Shown here: one piece after another, positions 45,065 through 52,946 of the stretch
Layout of the letters: every line of letters starts with the position of its first letter
How positions within the stretch are numbered: the first letter of the stretch is position 1
From: JAZRZI01 sp045601325
GTDB taxonomy: Bacteria; Bacillota_I; Bacilli_A; RFN20; CAG-826
NCBI GenBank assembly: GCA_045601325.1
Contig: JAZRZI010000029.1
Span: forward strand, 1-64,000
Direction: 5' to 3'
Length of the DNA stretch: 64,000 nucleotides
Notes under the pieces: model-generated
What the model was told of the DNA's origin: nothing
Seen by the model: the letters and a program-made list of their open reading frames with translations, nothing else
The model's database searches: none
Position numbers and translations under genes: made by a program

Positions 45065-45593
45065 AAATATTTATAAACCTATTTCGTTTTGGAGCTGGAA
45101 TGGCAATCTAGAAAAAAAGGAACTAATCAAACAAATTGATTGGATGCATGACCAAGGAATTGGTGGCTTTTTTATGCACGTTAGAGGGAGTTTGGGTGGT
45201 GAATATCTAAGCGAAAAATGGTTCGATTGGGTTTCTTCCTCTTTTAAAGACTTTAATGATTATTTCGCAAATTTAGGTGAAAAACTTACCAACTCAAAAG
45301 AGTTTGTTAGTGTTGGAGTTATCTATTTTATTAGAAGCTGCTATTTTTCTTATAAGAATCAAGATTCATATAACAGCATTAAAGACATCAAAGATAGTTT
45401 GACAGAGACTTGTGAAACTTTAAATAGATTCCATGTTCCTTTCAATATATTGGATGAAACACTATTGGAAGATGATGGTAGTGTTTCCTTTAATAAATTT
45501 AACCTCAATCTGATGTCATATGATGTTGTGATTTTGCCTAGAGTTTATACATTATCAAATAACACGACTAGATTGTTAAAGGAGTTCAATTGA
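45057..45593 (+). pseudogene. Internally deleted remnant of a GH106-like gene
   Basis: A 178-residue frame. Residues 1-65 (ISFWSWNGNLEKKELIKQID, GGFFMHVRGSLGGEYLSEKW) match the N-terminus of the protein at 57043. Residues 66 onwards (NDYFANLGEKL...) match that protein from about residue 432 (EDYFARLTYLL...). About 365 residues carrying the catalytic barrel are missing, in frame, and the end is truncated at the equivalent of about residue 545. It cannot be an active hydrolase. The RBS of the next gene lies in its last codons. Confidence 0.75.
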
Positions 45594-45595
45594 TT

Positions 45596-46630
45596 ATGAA
45601 AATCGTTTCAGAAAACGTCTATTTAGACACAGATGGCAACCCAATTCAAGCTCATGGTGGCTCAATTATTGTTGCCAACGACACATTCTATCTTTACGGG
45701 GAAAGCAAAGAGGGAGTGTTTGGAAAAGACGCTAACGGACACTGGCCAAAATGGCACAACGGTATTAAGTATTATTCAAGTAAGGACTTAGTGAATTGGA
45801 AATGTGAAGGATACTTAAAAGAAGTTAGTGATGATCCTTGGAATCCTTTCTACCCAATTTTTATCATGGATAGACCACACATCATCTTTAATAAAAAGAC
45901 AAATAAGTTTGTTTGTTGGGTCAAATCTGGTTATGATATATTTACAAACACAGGTTTTTCAATTTTAGTGGGTGATAGTTTATCAACATTAAAATACAAA
46001 GGCATGATTTTTAGAAAAGAAGGTAACGTGGGTGACTTCGATTTATTCGAACAAGATGGTAAGGGTTATATTGTTGTTGCAATGTATAACTATATGCGTT
46101 TATGTGAATTAAACGAAGACTATACAGACTTCGGTGAAGTTGAATCTGTTCACCTTCAGCAAACATATCCACCTTTCGTTAGAGAAGCTCCATGCTTCTT
46201 TAGAAGGAATGGTAGAAATTTCATCTTAACTAGCGGCACGACAGGGTATTACCCAAATAGAACAATTGCCTATGATATCACTGATTTACATGGTGAATGG
46301 AAAGAACTTGGTTACACTTGTGTAGATGATAAGAACCACAACTCATTCCACGCTCAATACAGTTCCGTTTTTAAAGTTCCAAACAAAGATTTATACATCG
46401 CTATTGGAGATAGATGGATAAACGACCCTGCAATTCAGGGTATTGATTATGAAGTTTTATTCGAACGTGTTTATAATCCAAATAGAGGTCCAGACTGGGA
46501 CGAACATGTTCAAAGATTGAATGCTGTCAGCAGAGAAAATACATCTTTAGCGACATATATATGGCTTCCAATTAAATTTGATGAGGGTGGCAATCCATAT
46601 ATCGAATATCAAAAAGAGTGGGAGTTATAA
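45596..46630 (+). CDS. GH43-like glycoside hydrolase
   Basis: The protein has 344 residues. AAAGGAG (45578-45584) is spaced well for a TTG at 45590 and less well for ATG 45596, so the start is uncertain by two codons. The five-bladed propeller pattern is visible: AHGGSIIVANDTFYLYGES, IKYYSSKDLVNW, MDRPHIIFN, GDFDLFEQDGKGYIV, REAPCFFRRNGRNFIL with SGTTGYYPN. These blocks are typical of GH43 members of the galactanase-like subfamilies. There is no signal peptide. It probably removes galactose or arabinose side chains from imported oligosaccharides. Confidence 0.82.
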   Translation: MKIVSENVYLDTDGNPIQAHGGSIIVANDTFYLYGESKEGVFGKDANGHWPKWHNGIKYYSSKDLVNWKCEGYLKEVSDDPWNPFYPIFIMDRPHIIFNKKTNKFVCWVKSGYDIFTNTGFSILVGDSLSTLKYKGMIFRKEGNVGDFDLFEQDGKGYIVVAMYNYMRLCELNEDYTDFGEVESVHLQQTYPPFVREAPCFFRRNGRNFILTSGTTGYYPNRTIAYDITDLHGEWKELGYTCVDDKNHNSFHAQYSSVFKVPNKDLYIAIGDRWINDPAIQGIDYEVLFERVYNPNRGPDWDEHVQRLNAVSRENTSLATYIWLPIKFDEGGNPYIEYQKEWEL

Positions 46631-46650
46631 ATTCAAAACTCTTAAAAAGG

Positions 46651-46680
46651 AAAGGATAGTTTACTATCCTTTTTATTTTT
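46651..46680 (+). terminator. Terminator after the GH43-like gene
   Basis: AAAGGATAG (46651-46659) pairs with CTATCCTTT (46664-46672), followed by a T-rich tail. Confidence 0.85.
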
Positions 46681-46745
46681 GGTCGATAAAATGTTTTAAA
46701 ATTGAGACTATAAAAATCGAAAATTTGAAATATTTTATATAAAAA

Positions 46746-46875
46746 CCATATATATTTATATGGGGGTCAAATGTAAAATTTGGTTATACCCGAAATTCAT
46801 TAAATTTGTTCTAGACGTAATTTTATGAATAAGAAAAGATTTACTAATATTATTTATAATAAGATTAAGTAAGGA
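46746..46875 (+). promoter_or_regulatory. Control region of the ABC ATPase operon
   Basis: An inverted repeat CCATATA ... TATATGG (46746-46763), -10 box TATAAT at 46855-46860, and RBS AAGGA (46871-46875) before ATG 46881. The inverted repeat is too far upstream to sit on this promoter's core but may be an activator site for the AraC protein encoded here. Confidence 0.45.
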
Positions 46876-46880
46876 TAATT

Positions 46881-47627
46881 ATGCCAAACATCATTCTGGA
46901 AAATGTGTCTGTTAAATACAAATTAAGAAGAAGACGTTACATCAGTGCGACTGAAGACGTCTCTTTCTCTTTTCCTAGTGATCAAATTACATGTATTATA
47001 GGCGACTCTGGTTGCGGAAAGACTTCTATATTACGAGCAATCATTGGATTAGTCGATTTCACGGGTGATGTCTTATATGAGGATGTCTCAATTAAGAAAT
47101 TTGATGTGAAAGATAGACATATATCCTATGTCAGTCAAAGTATTGGGCTATATCCACATATGTCTATCTATAACAACATTGCTTTCCCTTTAAAGGTTAC
47201 AGGATGTCAAGAAAATGAAATTAGAGATAGAGTGGGTGAGGTGTCAGACCTCCTCCATATTCGTTCTATTTTAGGAAGAAAACCTAGAGAAATATCTTTA
47301 GGACAAGCTCAAAGAGTGGCAATTGCAAGAGCTCTAGTTAAAAAGAGTATGATATATCTATTCGATGAACCATTTTCTAATTTGGATAAACCATTATCTT
47401 TTGAATTGACCTCTGAGTTAAAAGCCATTTTTACGAGAAATAAAAGTACTGTTATTTTCGTGTCTCATAGTATCGAAGAAACTTTTTTATTAGCGGACAA
47501 CATTGTTGTTATGCATGATGGAAAAATCATTGAAAGTGGTTCACCAAATCAAATTTTAGAATCAAGAAATGAAACCACAAAAGAATTGTTAAAGGAATTC
47601 AAGAAGAATCATGGCGAAGAAAAATAA
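46881..47627 (+). CDS. ABC transporter ATPase (carbohydrate uptake type, short)
   Basis: A 248-residue protein with Walker A GDSGCGKT (41-48), Q-loop VSQS, signature ISLGQ (138-142; the usual LSGGQ is altered), Walker B MIYLFDEP (157-164) and the H-loop VSHS. Carbohydrate ATPases of the MalK/MsmK type have a C-terminal regulatory domain of about 120 residues; that is absent here. It is the first gene of an operon with a DUF624-like protein and an AraC regulator, just before the permeases and binding protein, so it probably energises that importer. Confidence 0.88.
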   Translation: MPNIILENVSVKYKLRRRRYISATEDVSFSFPSDQITCIIGDSGCGKTSILRAIIGLVDFTGDVLYEDVSIKKFDVKDRHISYVSQSIGLYPHMSIYNNIAFPLKVTGCQENEIRDRVGEVSDLLHIRSILGRKPREISLGQAQRVAIARALVKKSMIYLFDEPFSNLDKPLSFELTSELKAIFTRNKSTVIFVSHSIEETFLLADNIVVMHDGKIIESGSPNQILESRNETTKELLKEFKKNHGEEK

Positions 47628-48519
47628 GAAGATAAAATTCCAAAGGCAACGTTATAGTGTTAATGAGTTTGATGATTCTTGCTTACCAACGAATAGATTC
47701 AAACAATTTCTCGATATCATCAAAATTGAATGGAGAACCTTATTTAGAATCGGTTTTATTCTTTTGCTATTCGCTATCCCTTTTGTAATTGCTACATTCT
47801 TTAGAGATTTCTTTATCTCAGCTTATAAATCTATCCTTACTGATAGTGGGGCGAGCCAAGAAGAAATACAAAGTGTTATTAATGTTATCACTGCGATATA
47901 TTTGGGTGTCACTGCGATATGTTTTGTGATTTTCTCGGTTGGACTTGCGGGTGTTTCAAGAGTGATACAAAACTTGGTGTACGGAAATGGCTTTGTATTT
48001 AGATTTGACTTTGCCTTTGGTATTAAAAATAACGGCAAAAGATTTGTAATTACGGCTTTAATTCTCGGTATTTTTAACTTTTTAGTGCAGTTTAACAGTT
48101 TATATTTTTCACAGGCATCATCGTTTATTTTCCAAGTTATTAGATTTTTTGCGATATGTTTATTCTTTATATTTGTATTGCCAATTGCCCTATTCTCTAT
48201 GAGCAATCATGTGACTTATAAGATGACTGTTGGTGAATGTCTTTCAAATGGTTATAAGTGTACATTTGCAAGGTTCTTATTCACGTTTATTTTCTCTATT
48301 TTATTCTATGGAATTACTTTCATCGAATGGATTAGACACCCAGTATTTATCGCACTTGCGTATGTGCTATTAGTGATACTTATCTCACCTTTACTTTATC
48401 TTTCTTGGAGACTTTTTGCAGTTTCCACTTTTGATAAGCACATCAACAAAGATAACTATCCTGAAATATATAGAAAGGGTCTCAGACCACTTCTTGAACA
48501 AGAAAGAGAGGAGAAATAG
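47611..48519 (+). CDS. DUF624/YesL-like membrane protein
   Basis: A 302-residue protein with about six transmembrane helices after a basic N-terminal 35 residues. The central GLAGVSRVIQNLVYGNGFVF loop followed by DFAFGIKNNGKRF and the helix spacing resemble DUF624 (YesL), a family found beside sugar ABC transporters, including the rhamnogalacturonan locus of Bacillus. The gene overlaps the ATPase gene by 17 nt. It is longer than typical YesL. Its role in transport is inferred. Confidence 0.65.
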   Translation: MAKKNKKIKFQRQRYSVNEFDDSCLPTNRFKQFLDIIKIEWRTLFRIGFILLLFAIPFVIATFFRDFFISAYKSILTDSGASQEEIQSVINVITAIYLGVTAICFVIFSVGLAGVSRVIQNLVYGNGFVFRFDFAFGIKNNGKRFVITALILGIFNFLVQFNSLYFSQASSFIFQVIRFFAICLFFIFVLPIALFSMSNHVTYKMTVGECLSNGYKCTFARFLFTFIFSILFYGITFIEWIRHPVFIALAYVLLVILISPLLYLSWRLFAVSTFDKHINKDNYPEIYRKGLRPLLEQEREEK

Positions 48520-48521
48520 TC

Positions 48522-49394
48522 ATGGAGTTCCACCCTATCGAAATTATTAGATTATGTCCTTATTCTGCGATTGTGGCAGTACCTCCTACTGTCCCTCATG
48601 TAGCGGCGTTTGCAAAAATTGTATTTGTAGATAAGGGTTCTTGTGTCTTAGATTTTAATGACAAAAGAGGTGATAAATTAGTGTCCCATAACCTTAAGGA
48701 AGGTGATGCTTTTATCGTGCCTAGTTATCAACCTTGCACGTATCACGTGAGTCCATCTGTTTCCTATTCTCATAGAGACATCTATTTAAGCGAAGAGATG
48801 TTAAAAGAAGCATGCGATTATGTCAAAGATGGTTTATATGATGAATTAAAGAATGGCCTTCCAAATATTATGCATCTTTCAACACCTTCTTTAATTTATT
48901 TTGCTGAGAGATGTTCGTTGCTTTTAGGAAAAGATATGACACCTGAAAAAGATGCGATTAGAAAAGCAGTGGTGTTAGATTTTGTTTCTAGATGTGTCGC
49001 TAACGCAACCATCCAATTAGCGAGACCGGTTTGGATTAATGAATTATTAAGAAGAATAGATGACGAAGAATTCCTATCTCTCTCTATTGAAGATATGGTC
49101 GTTACTACAAACTACTCTCATGGTTATGTTAATAGAAAATTTAAGAAATATATGGGTTGTTCATTAAAGCATTTTGTGAACGCAAGAAAGTTAGAACTAT
49201 CCAGTATTATGCTTGCTACTAGTGATGTAACATTACAAGAAATTGTTATTAGATTAGGATTCACAACCACTAGTAGTTTTATTACATTATTTAAAGAAAA
49301 ATATGGTATTACTCCATGGCAATATAGAAAGACTCAAAGTGCTTACATTTCTAAAGATTCTTATTCTAAATGGGGACGACCTAAAGAATTGTAG
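48522..49394 (+). CDS. AraC-family transcriptional regulator
   Basis: A 290-residue protein with GAGGAG inside the end of the previous gene. The N-terminal cupin (KIVFVDKGSCVLDF, EGDAFIVPSYQPCTYHV) and the C-terminal pair of helix-turn-helix units (LSIEDMVVTTNYSHGYVNRK, VTLQEIVIRLGFTTTSSFIT, then YGITPWQYRKT) are clear. It likely controls the transporter operon that begins 85 nt downstream. Confidence 0.92.
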   Translation: MEFHPIEIIRLCPYSAIVAVPPTVPHVAAFAKIVFVDKGSCVLDFNDKRGDKLVSHNLKEGDAFIVPSYQPCTYHVSPSVSYSHRDIYLSEEMLKEACDYVKDGLYDELKNGLPNIMHLSTPSLIYFAERCSLLLGKDMTPEKDAIRKAVVLDFVSRCVANATIQLARPVWINELLRRIDDEEFLSLSIEDMVVTTNYSHGYVNRKFKKYMGCSLKHFVNARKLELSSIMLATSDVTLQEIVIRLGFTTTSSFITLFKEKYGITPWQYRKTQSAYISKDSYSKWGRPKEL

Positions 49395-49431
49395 TAATGT
49401 CAAAAAAACAATATTTTATACGAAAAAAAAT

Positions 49432-49470
49432 GTATAAGCGCATAATGCGTGTATATATAATTAGGTTAGG
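49432..49470 (+). promoter_or_regulatory. Transporter promoter with palindromic operator and RBS
   Basis: CGCAT-A-ATGCG (49439-49449), inside an imperfect 23-bp palindrome with TATA ends (49432-49454), lies directly upstream of TATAAT (49456-49461). AGGTTAGG (49463-49470) precedes a TTG start at 49479. Confidence 0.55.
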
Positions 49471-49478
49471 TACATATT

Positions 49479-50357
49479 TTGGAATCGACAAAACTTAAGA
49501 AAAACAAACCATTAAAGCAGGACCGTGGAATTAAGATTACTTTCACAGTTATTTTCGCTATTTTCTCAGCGATGATTCTTTTTCCGTTCTTATGGATTTT
49601 ATTAAACTCTTTCAAAAATGGCTATGATGAATTCTCTGCTTCTAGCTGGGCATTACCTGAGACATGGATGTTCTCTAACTATGCAGTTATTTTTAAATAC
49701 GAAGAATTTAACATTGCTGAAATGTTTATCAACACTGTTATCTTGTGTTTGATTACTCCTACTTGTAGTTTGGTTTCCACAATCTTAGCGTCCTATGCGA
49801 TGGCTAAATATAAGTTCAAAGGTCAAAAGATTATATACGCTATTTATATTTTACCTATGCTGGTATCAATTACCGGCACAGTCACATCCACCTTCTTATT
49901 GATGGAGAAATGGAACTTATTAGGTAATTATTGGGGGATTGCAGTTATGGCTTGTGGTGGTACTGGCTTTAACTTTTTAATGATGTATTCCCTATTTAAA
50001 GGTGTATCTAACGCATATTCAGAAGCTGCAACCATCGATGGTGCAGGACACTTCCGTACATTTTTCCAAGTCAACCTTCCACACGTTATGGGCTTAGCGG
50101 GTACAATGTGGGTTTTGGGCTTTGTCGGTACATGGAATGACTACGCGACACCAAAAATCTTCTTAGGCAGTGACCACTTAACAATCGCTACTGGTGTTGA
50201 AAAGATTGGTGAATTAGTTGAAGCGGTTAGTGATTTCACTAATAACTACCCTGCTTACTTTGCTGCTGTTATTCTTTCCTTAATCCCAGTTGTAACAATA
50301 TTCTTAATTTTCCAAAAACAAATCATGAAAATGAGCCTTGGTGGCGGAATTAAATAA
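49479..50357 (+). CDS. Carbohydrate ABC transporter permease (MalG-like)
   Basis: A 292-residue protein with six transmembrane helices. The cytoplasmic EAA loop reads EAATIDGAGHFRTFFQVNLP, the site that docks the ATPase. The start is TTG with AGG 8 nt upstream; no ATG is placed to give the conserved N-terminus. It is the first gene of the permease, binding protein, permease operon. Confidence 0.93.
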   Translation: MESTKLKKNKPLKQDRGIKITFTVIFAIFSAMILFPFLWILLNSFKNGYDEFSASSWALPETWMFSNYAVIFKYEEFNIAEMFINTVILCLITPTCSLVSTILASYAMAKYKFKGQKIIYAIYILPMLVSITGTVTSTFLLMEKWNLLGNYWGIAVMACGGTGFNFLMMYSLFKGVSNAYSEAATIDGAGHFRTFFQVNLPHVMGLAGTMWVLGFVGTWNDYATPKIFLGSDHLTIATGVEKIGELVEAVSDFTNNYPAYFAAVILSLIPVVTIFLIFQKQIMKMSLGGGIK

Positions 50358-50376
50358 AAATTAAAGGAGTTTTATT

Positions 50377-51972
50377 ATGAAAAAACAATTAAAACTTATG
50401 GTTCTATCATTAGCAACTCTTGCTACTTCAGCGGCTTTAATTGGCTGTGGCCGCGGCACTGGTGGTGATGATGAAAAACCATTCACAATTATGTATTACC
50501 CTGGTGGTTATGGTGATCAATGGTTAAGAGATTTTGCTAAAGAGACATTAGCGATTGAAAAAGGTTGCACACCTGAAGAAATCGTTGAAGGCAAAGATTT
50601 TAAGTTAGTCGCTGACGCTGAACCATCCACAGATACTAACTTAAAGAGTAAAACAAAATGTCCTGATTTAATTTTCTCTAACGGTTTCTCTGCAAGCCAA
50701 ATTTCTTCTGGCTTAATTGAACAAATTCAAGATGTTTATGATGCAGAAGTAGAAACTAGCAAAGGTAAGATGGCTATTAAAGACTATTTAATTGATGATT
50801 GCGCTCAACAATTCTGTTTCCAAAAACGTTATGGGCAAGGTCAAAGATTAGCCTATGGTTTACCAATGACTAACATCCCTATTTCCATTGCTTATAACGA
50901 AACTATCCTATTAAAGACTCCTCATGATGCTTCTAATCCATATGAATCAAAGATGCTTGAAGGCACCATTGATGCAACTACAAAGAAATGGACAAGAGCA
51001 CCTCAAACAGTTGATGAGTTAAAAGCATATTGGTATGACCTTGATCAATCTAATCCATCTTTAGTTAAATTCGGCTGGTCATTAGCGGATGGCTCTAACT
51101 GGTTTGAACCTTTATACGCGACATGGTGGGCTGAAGCTCAAGGCTTAGATCAACCTCATATGTATAAATCCGAAGGTTCATACTATGACTTCTGGGAATA
51201 TGGTTCAGCAGAAATTTATAAGCAAACAGGTATTCAAAAAGCTTTTGAAACTGTTCAATCTTTAATTGTTAAAAACGGTGAATTCGTTAACAGCCACCCT
51301 AACTACAAAACATTTAATATTAAGGATATGCAAAGCGCGTTCGCACGTGGAGAAATGGCTATGTGTTTAACTGGCGACTTCTTTGAACACGAATATGCTG
51401 ATATTCTCAAGAATAATACAGATTCTTTCAAATTGATGAGAATTCCTTCAATCGAAGGCGCTGAAACTAATTCAGATGGTTCAGTTAAGAAATTAACATT
51501 TGTTAACACATCTAGTGTTTTGTTTGTTCCTAGTGGTGCTAAACACAAAGAGCTTGCTAAGAAATTCTTAATCTACTCTTCTCAAGAAGCTCAAGTCATT
51601 AGATTCTTAAAAGAAACTGGTGGTATTAGACCATTCCAATTTGATCCATATGAACTTTGCCCTGATTATGAATTCACTACATTCCAAGCATCAACTTTGG
51701 ATTTATATTTCCACGCTGATGATTTACTTATGAAATATCCTAGAAACGCAGCAGATAAGAATAATATCTCACCAATCTACATTTATGAAGGCGTTAACGC
51801 AAGATTATTCTCAGTCACTGACTACGCTTCATTACTTTATGCAATTAAGGATTACACACCAAAGCAAGTCTGTATCGAAACAGTTTACGATGGTAAAGTT
51901 AAAAAATTTGAATCCTTATACGATCGTGCAAAAACAGCCTTTGACAACTGGCGTTATATTTACGGTCTTTAA
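50377..51972 (+). CDS. Carbohydrate ABC transporter substrate-binding lipoprotein
   Basis: A 531-residue lipoprotein (lipobox LIGC). The pattern of family 1 extracellular binding proteins is visible: early IMYYPGGYGDQWLRDFA, YGLPMTNIPISIAYNE in lobe crossover, FARGEMAMCLTGDFFE, and a late FVPSGAKHKELAKKFL. At 531 residues it is long for the family, as in binders of larger oligosaccharides. The gene lies between the two permease genes. Confidence 0.92.
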   Translation: MKKQLKLMVLSLATLATSAALIGCGRGTGGDDEKPFTIMYYPGGYGDQWLRDFAKETLAIEKGCTPEEIVEGKDFKLVADAEPSTDTNLKSKTKCPDLIFSNGFSASQISSGLIEQIQDVYDAEVETSKGKMAIKDYLIDDCAQQFCFQKRYGQGQRLAYGLPMTNIPISIAYNETILLKTPHDASNPYESKMLEGTIDATTKKWTRAPQTVDELKAYWYDLDQSNPSLVKFGWSLADGSNWFEPLYATWWAEAQGLDQPHMYKSEGSYYDFWEYGSAEIYKQTGIQKAFETVQSLIVKNGEFVNSHPNYKTFNIKDMQSAFARGEMAMCLTGDFFEHEYADILKNNTDSFKLMRIPSIEGAETNSDGSVKKLTFVNTSSVLFVPSGAKHKELAKKFLIYSSQEAQVIRFLKETGGIRPFQFDPYELCPDYEFTTFQASTLDLYFHADDLLMKYPRNAADKNNISPIYIYEGVNARLFSVTDYASLLYAIKDYTPKQVCIETVYDGKVKKFESLYDRAKTAFDNWRYIYGL

Positions 51973-51998
51973 TACTTAAAACTATTTAGGAGAATACA

Positions 51999-52946
51999 GT
52001 GGTTATTAAAAAGAAAGTTCCATTTTCTACATCATTAAAGAAATACCTTTTCGTATTCTCCTTTTTAGCTATTTCTTTAACTAACTTTGCAATCTTCTGG
52101 CTTTATATTAACTTTGATACCATTAGATTGACATTGTTTACATTTAAACCTGCAACTCAAACTTACCAGTGGAATAACTTTAGAAACTACACCGAATTAA
52201 TCAAATATACTTTCTCACCTGAATATAGAAAGCCTGAAATGTGGTTAGCGTTCGTTAACACGTTTAGAGCGTTAATTATTAATTTGGCTATTTTCCCTCT
52301 TGCTCTTATTGTTGCATATGCATTTTATAAACGCATTCCTGGCACGAAAGCATTTAGAGTTATTTTCTACCTACCTAGCATTATTTCTATTGTTATCTTA
52401 GCAATGGCATACAAAGCAATGTTTAGAGCAGGAACAGGACCTATTTGGCAATTCTTTGCTAACTTTGGTTACACACCCGAGTGGTTATCTGCTACTCCGG
52501 ATAGTAAAACTATATGGCCATGTATTTATTTCTTCTCAATCGTCAATGGTATGGGCACTAACGTTATCTTAATGGCTAGCGCTATGCAACGTATACCTAA
52601 CGAGGTTAGTGAAGCTTCACGTCTTGATGGTTGTGGGTTCTTTAGAGAATTATTCTCTGTTACAGTACCATGTATTATGCCAACAATTACATCTTGGATG
52701 ACTATGATCTTCACTTCTGTATTTGGTTTCTATTTACAACCGATGCTTATTGGCACTGACCCAGTTGATGGCAAAACAATGACGATTCCATGGCAAATCT
52801 TTAACGCTGCTGCTGCTGGTAGCAGTAATATGAACACTTTAATTGGCGCTGCTACAAGTGGTATCTTCTTATCTCTATTTATGCTTCCGTTTGTCTTAAT
52901 TATGAGATACGTAATGAATAAATTAACACCGGAGGTAACTTACTAA
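51999..52946 (+). CDS. Carbohydrate ABC transporter permease (MalF-like)
   Basis: A 315-residue protein with six transmembrane helices and the EAA loop EASRLDGCGFFRELFSVTVP. The start is GTG with AGGAGA 5 nt upstream. Its stop overlaps the next ATG (TAATG). It pairs with the MalG-like permease to form the translocation pore. Confidence 0.92.
   Translation: MVIKKKVPFSTSLKKYLFVFSFLAISLTNFAIFWLYINFDTIRLTLFTFKPATQTYQWNNFRNYTELIKYTFSPEYRKPEMWLAFVNTFRALIINLAIFPLALIVAYAFYKRIPGTKAFRVIFYLPSIISIVILAMAYKAMFRAGTGPIWQFFANFGYTPEWLSATPDSKTIWPCIYFFSIVNGMGTNVILMASAMQRIPNEVSEASRLDGCGFFRELFSVTVPCIMPTITSWMTMIFTSVFGFYLQPMLIGTDPVDGKTMTIPWQIFNAAAAGSSNMNTLIGAATSGIFLSLFMLPFVLIMRYVMNKLTPEVTY

Noticed and set aside
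47823..48206. 127-codon open frame on the minus strand
   Set aside because: It is antisense within the DUF624-like gene, without RBS or recognisable protein features.
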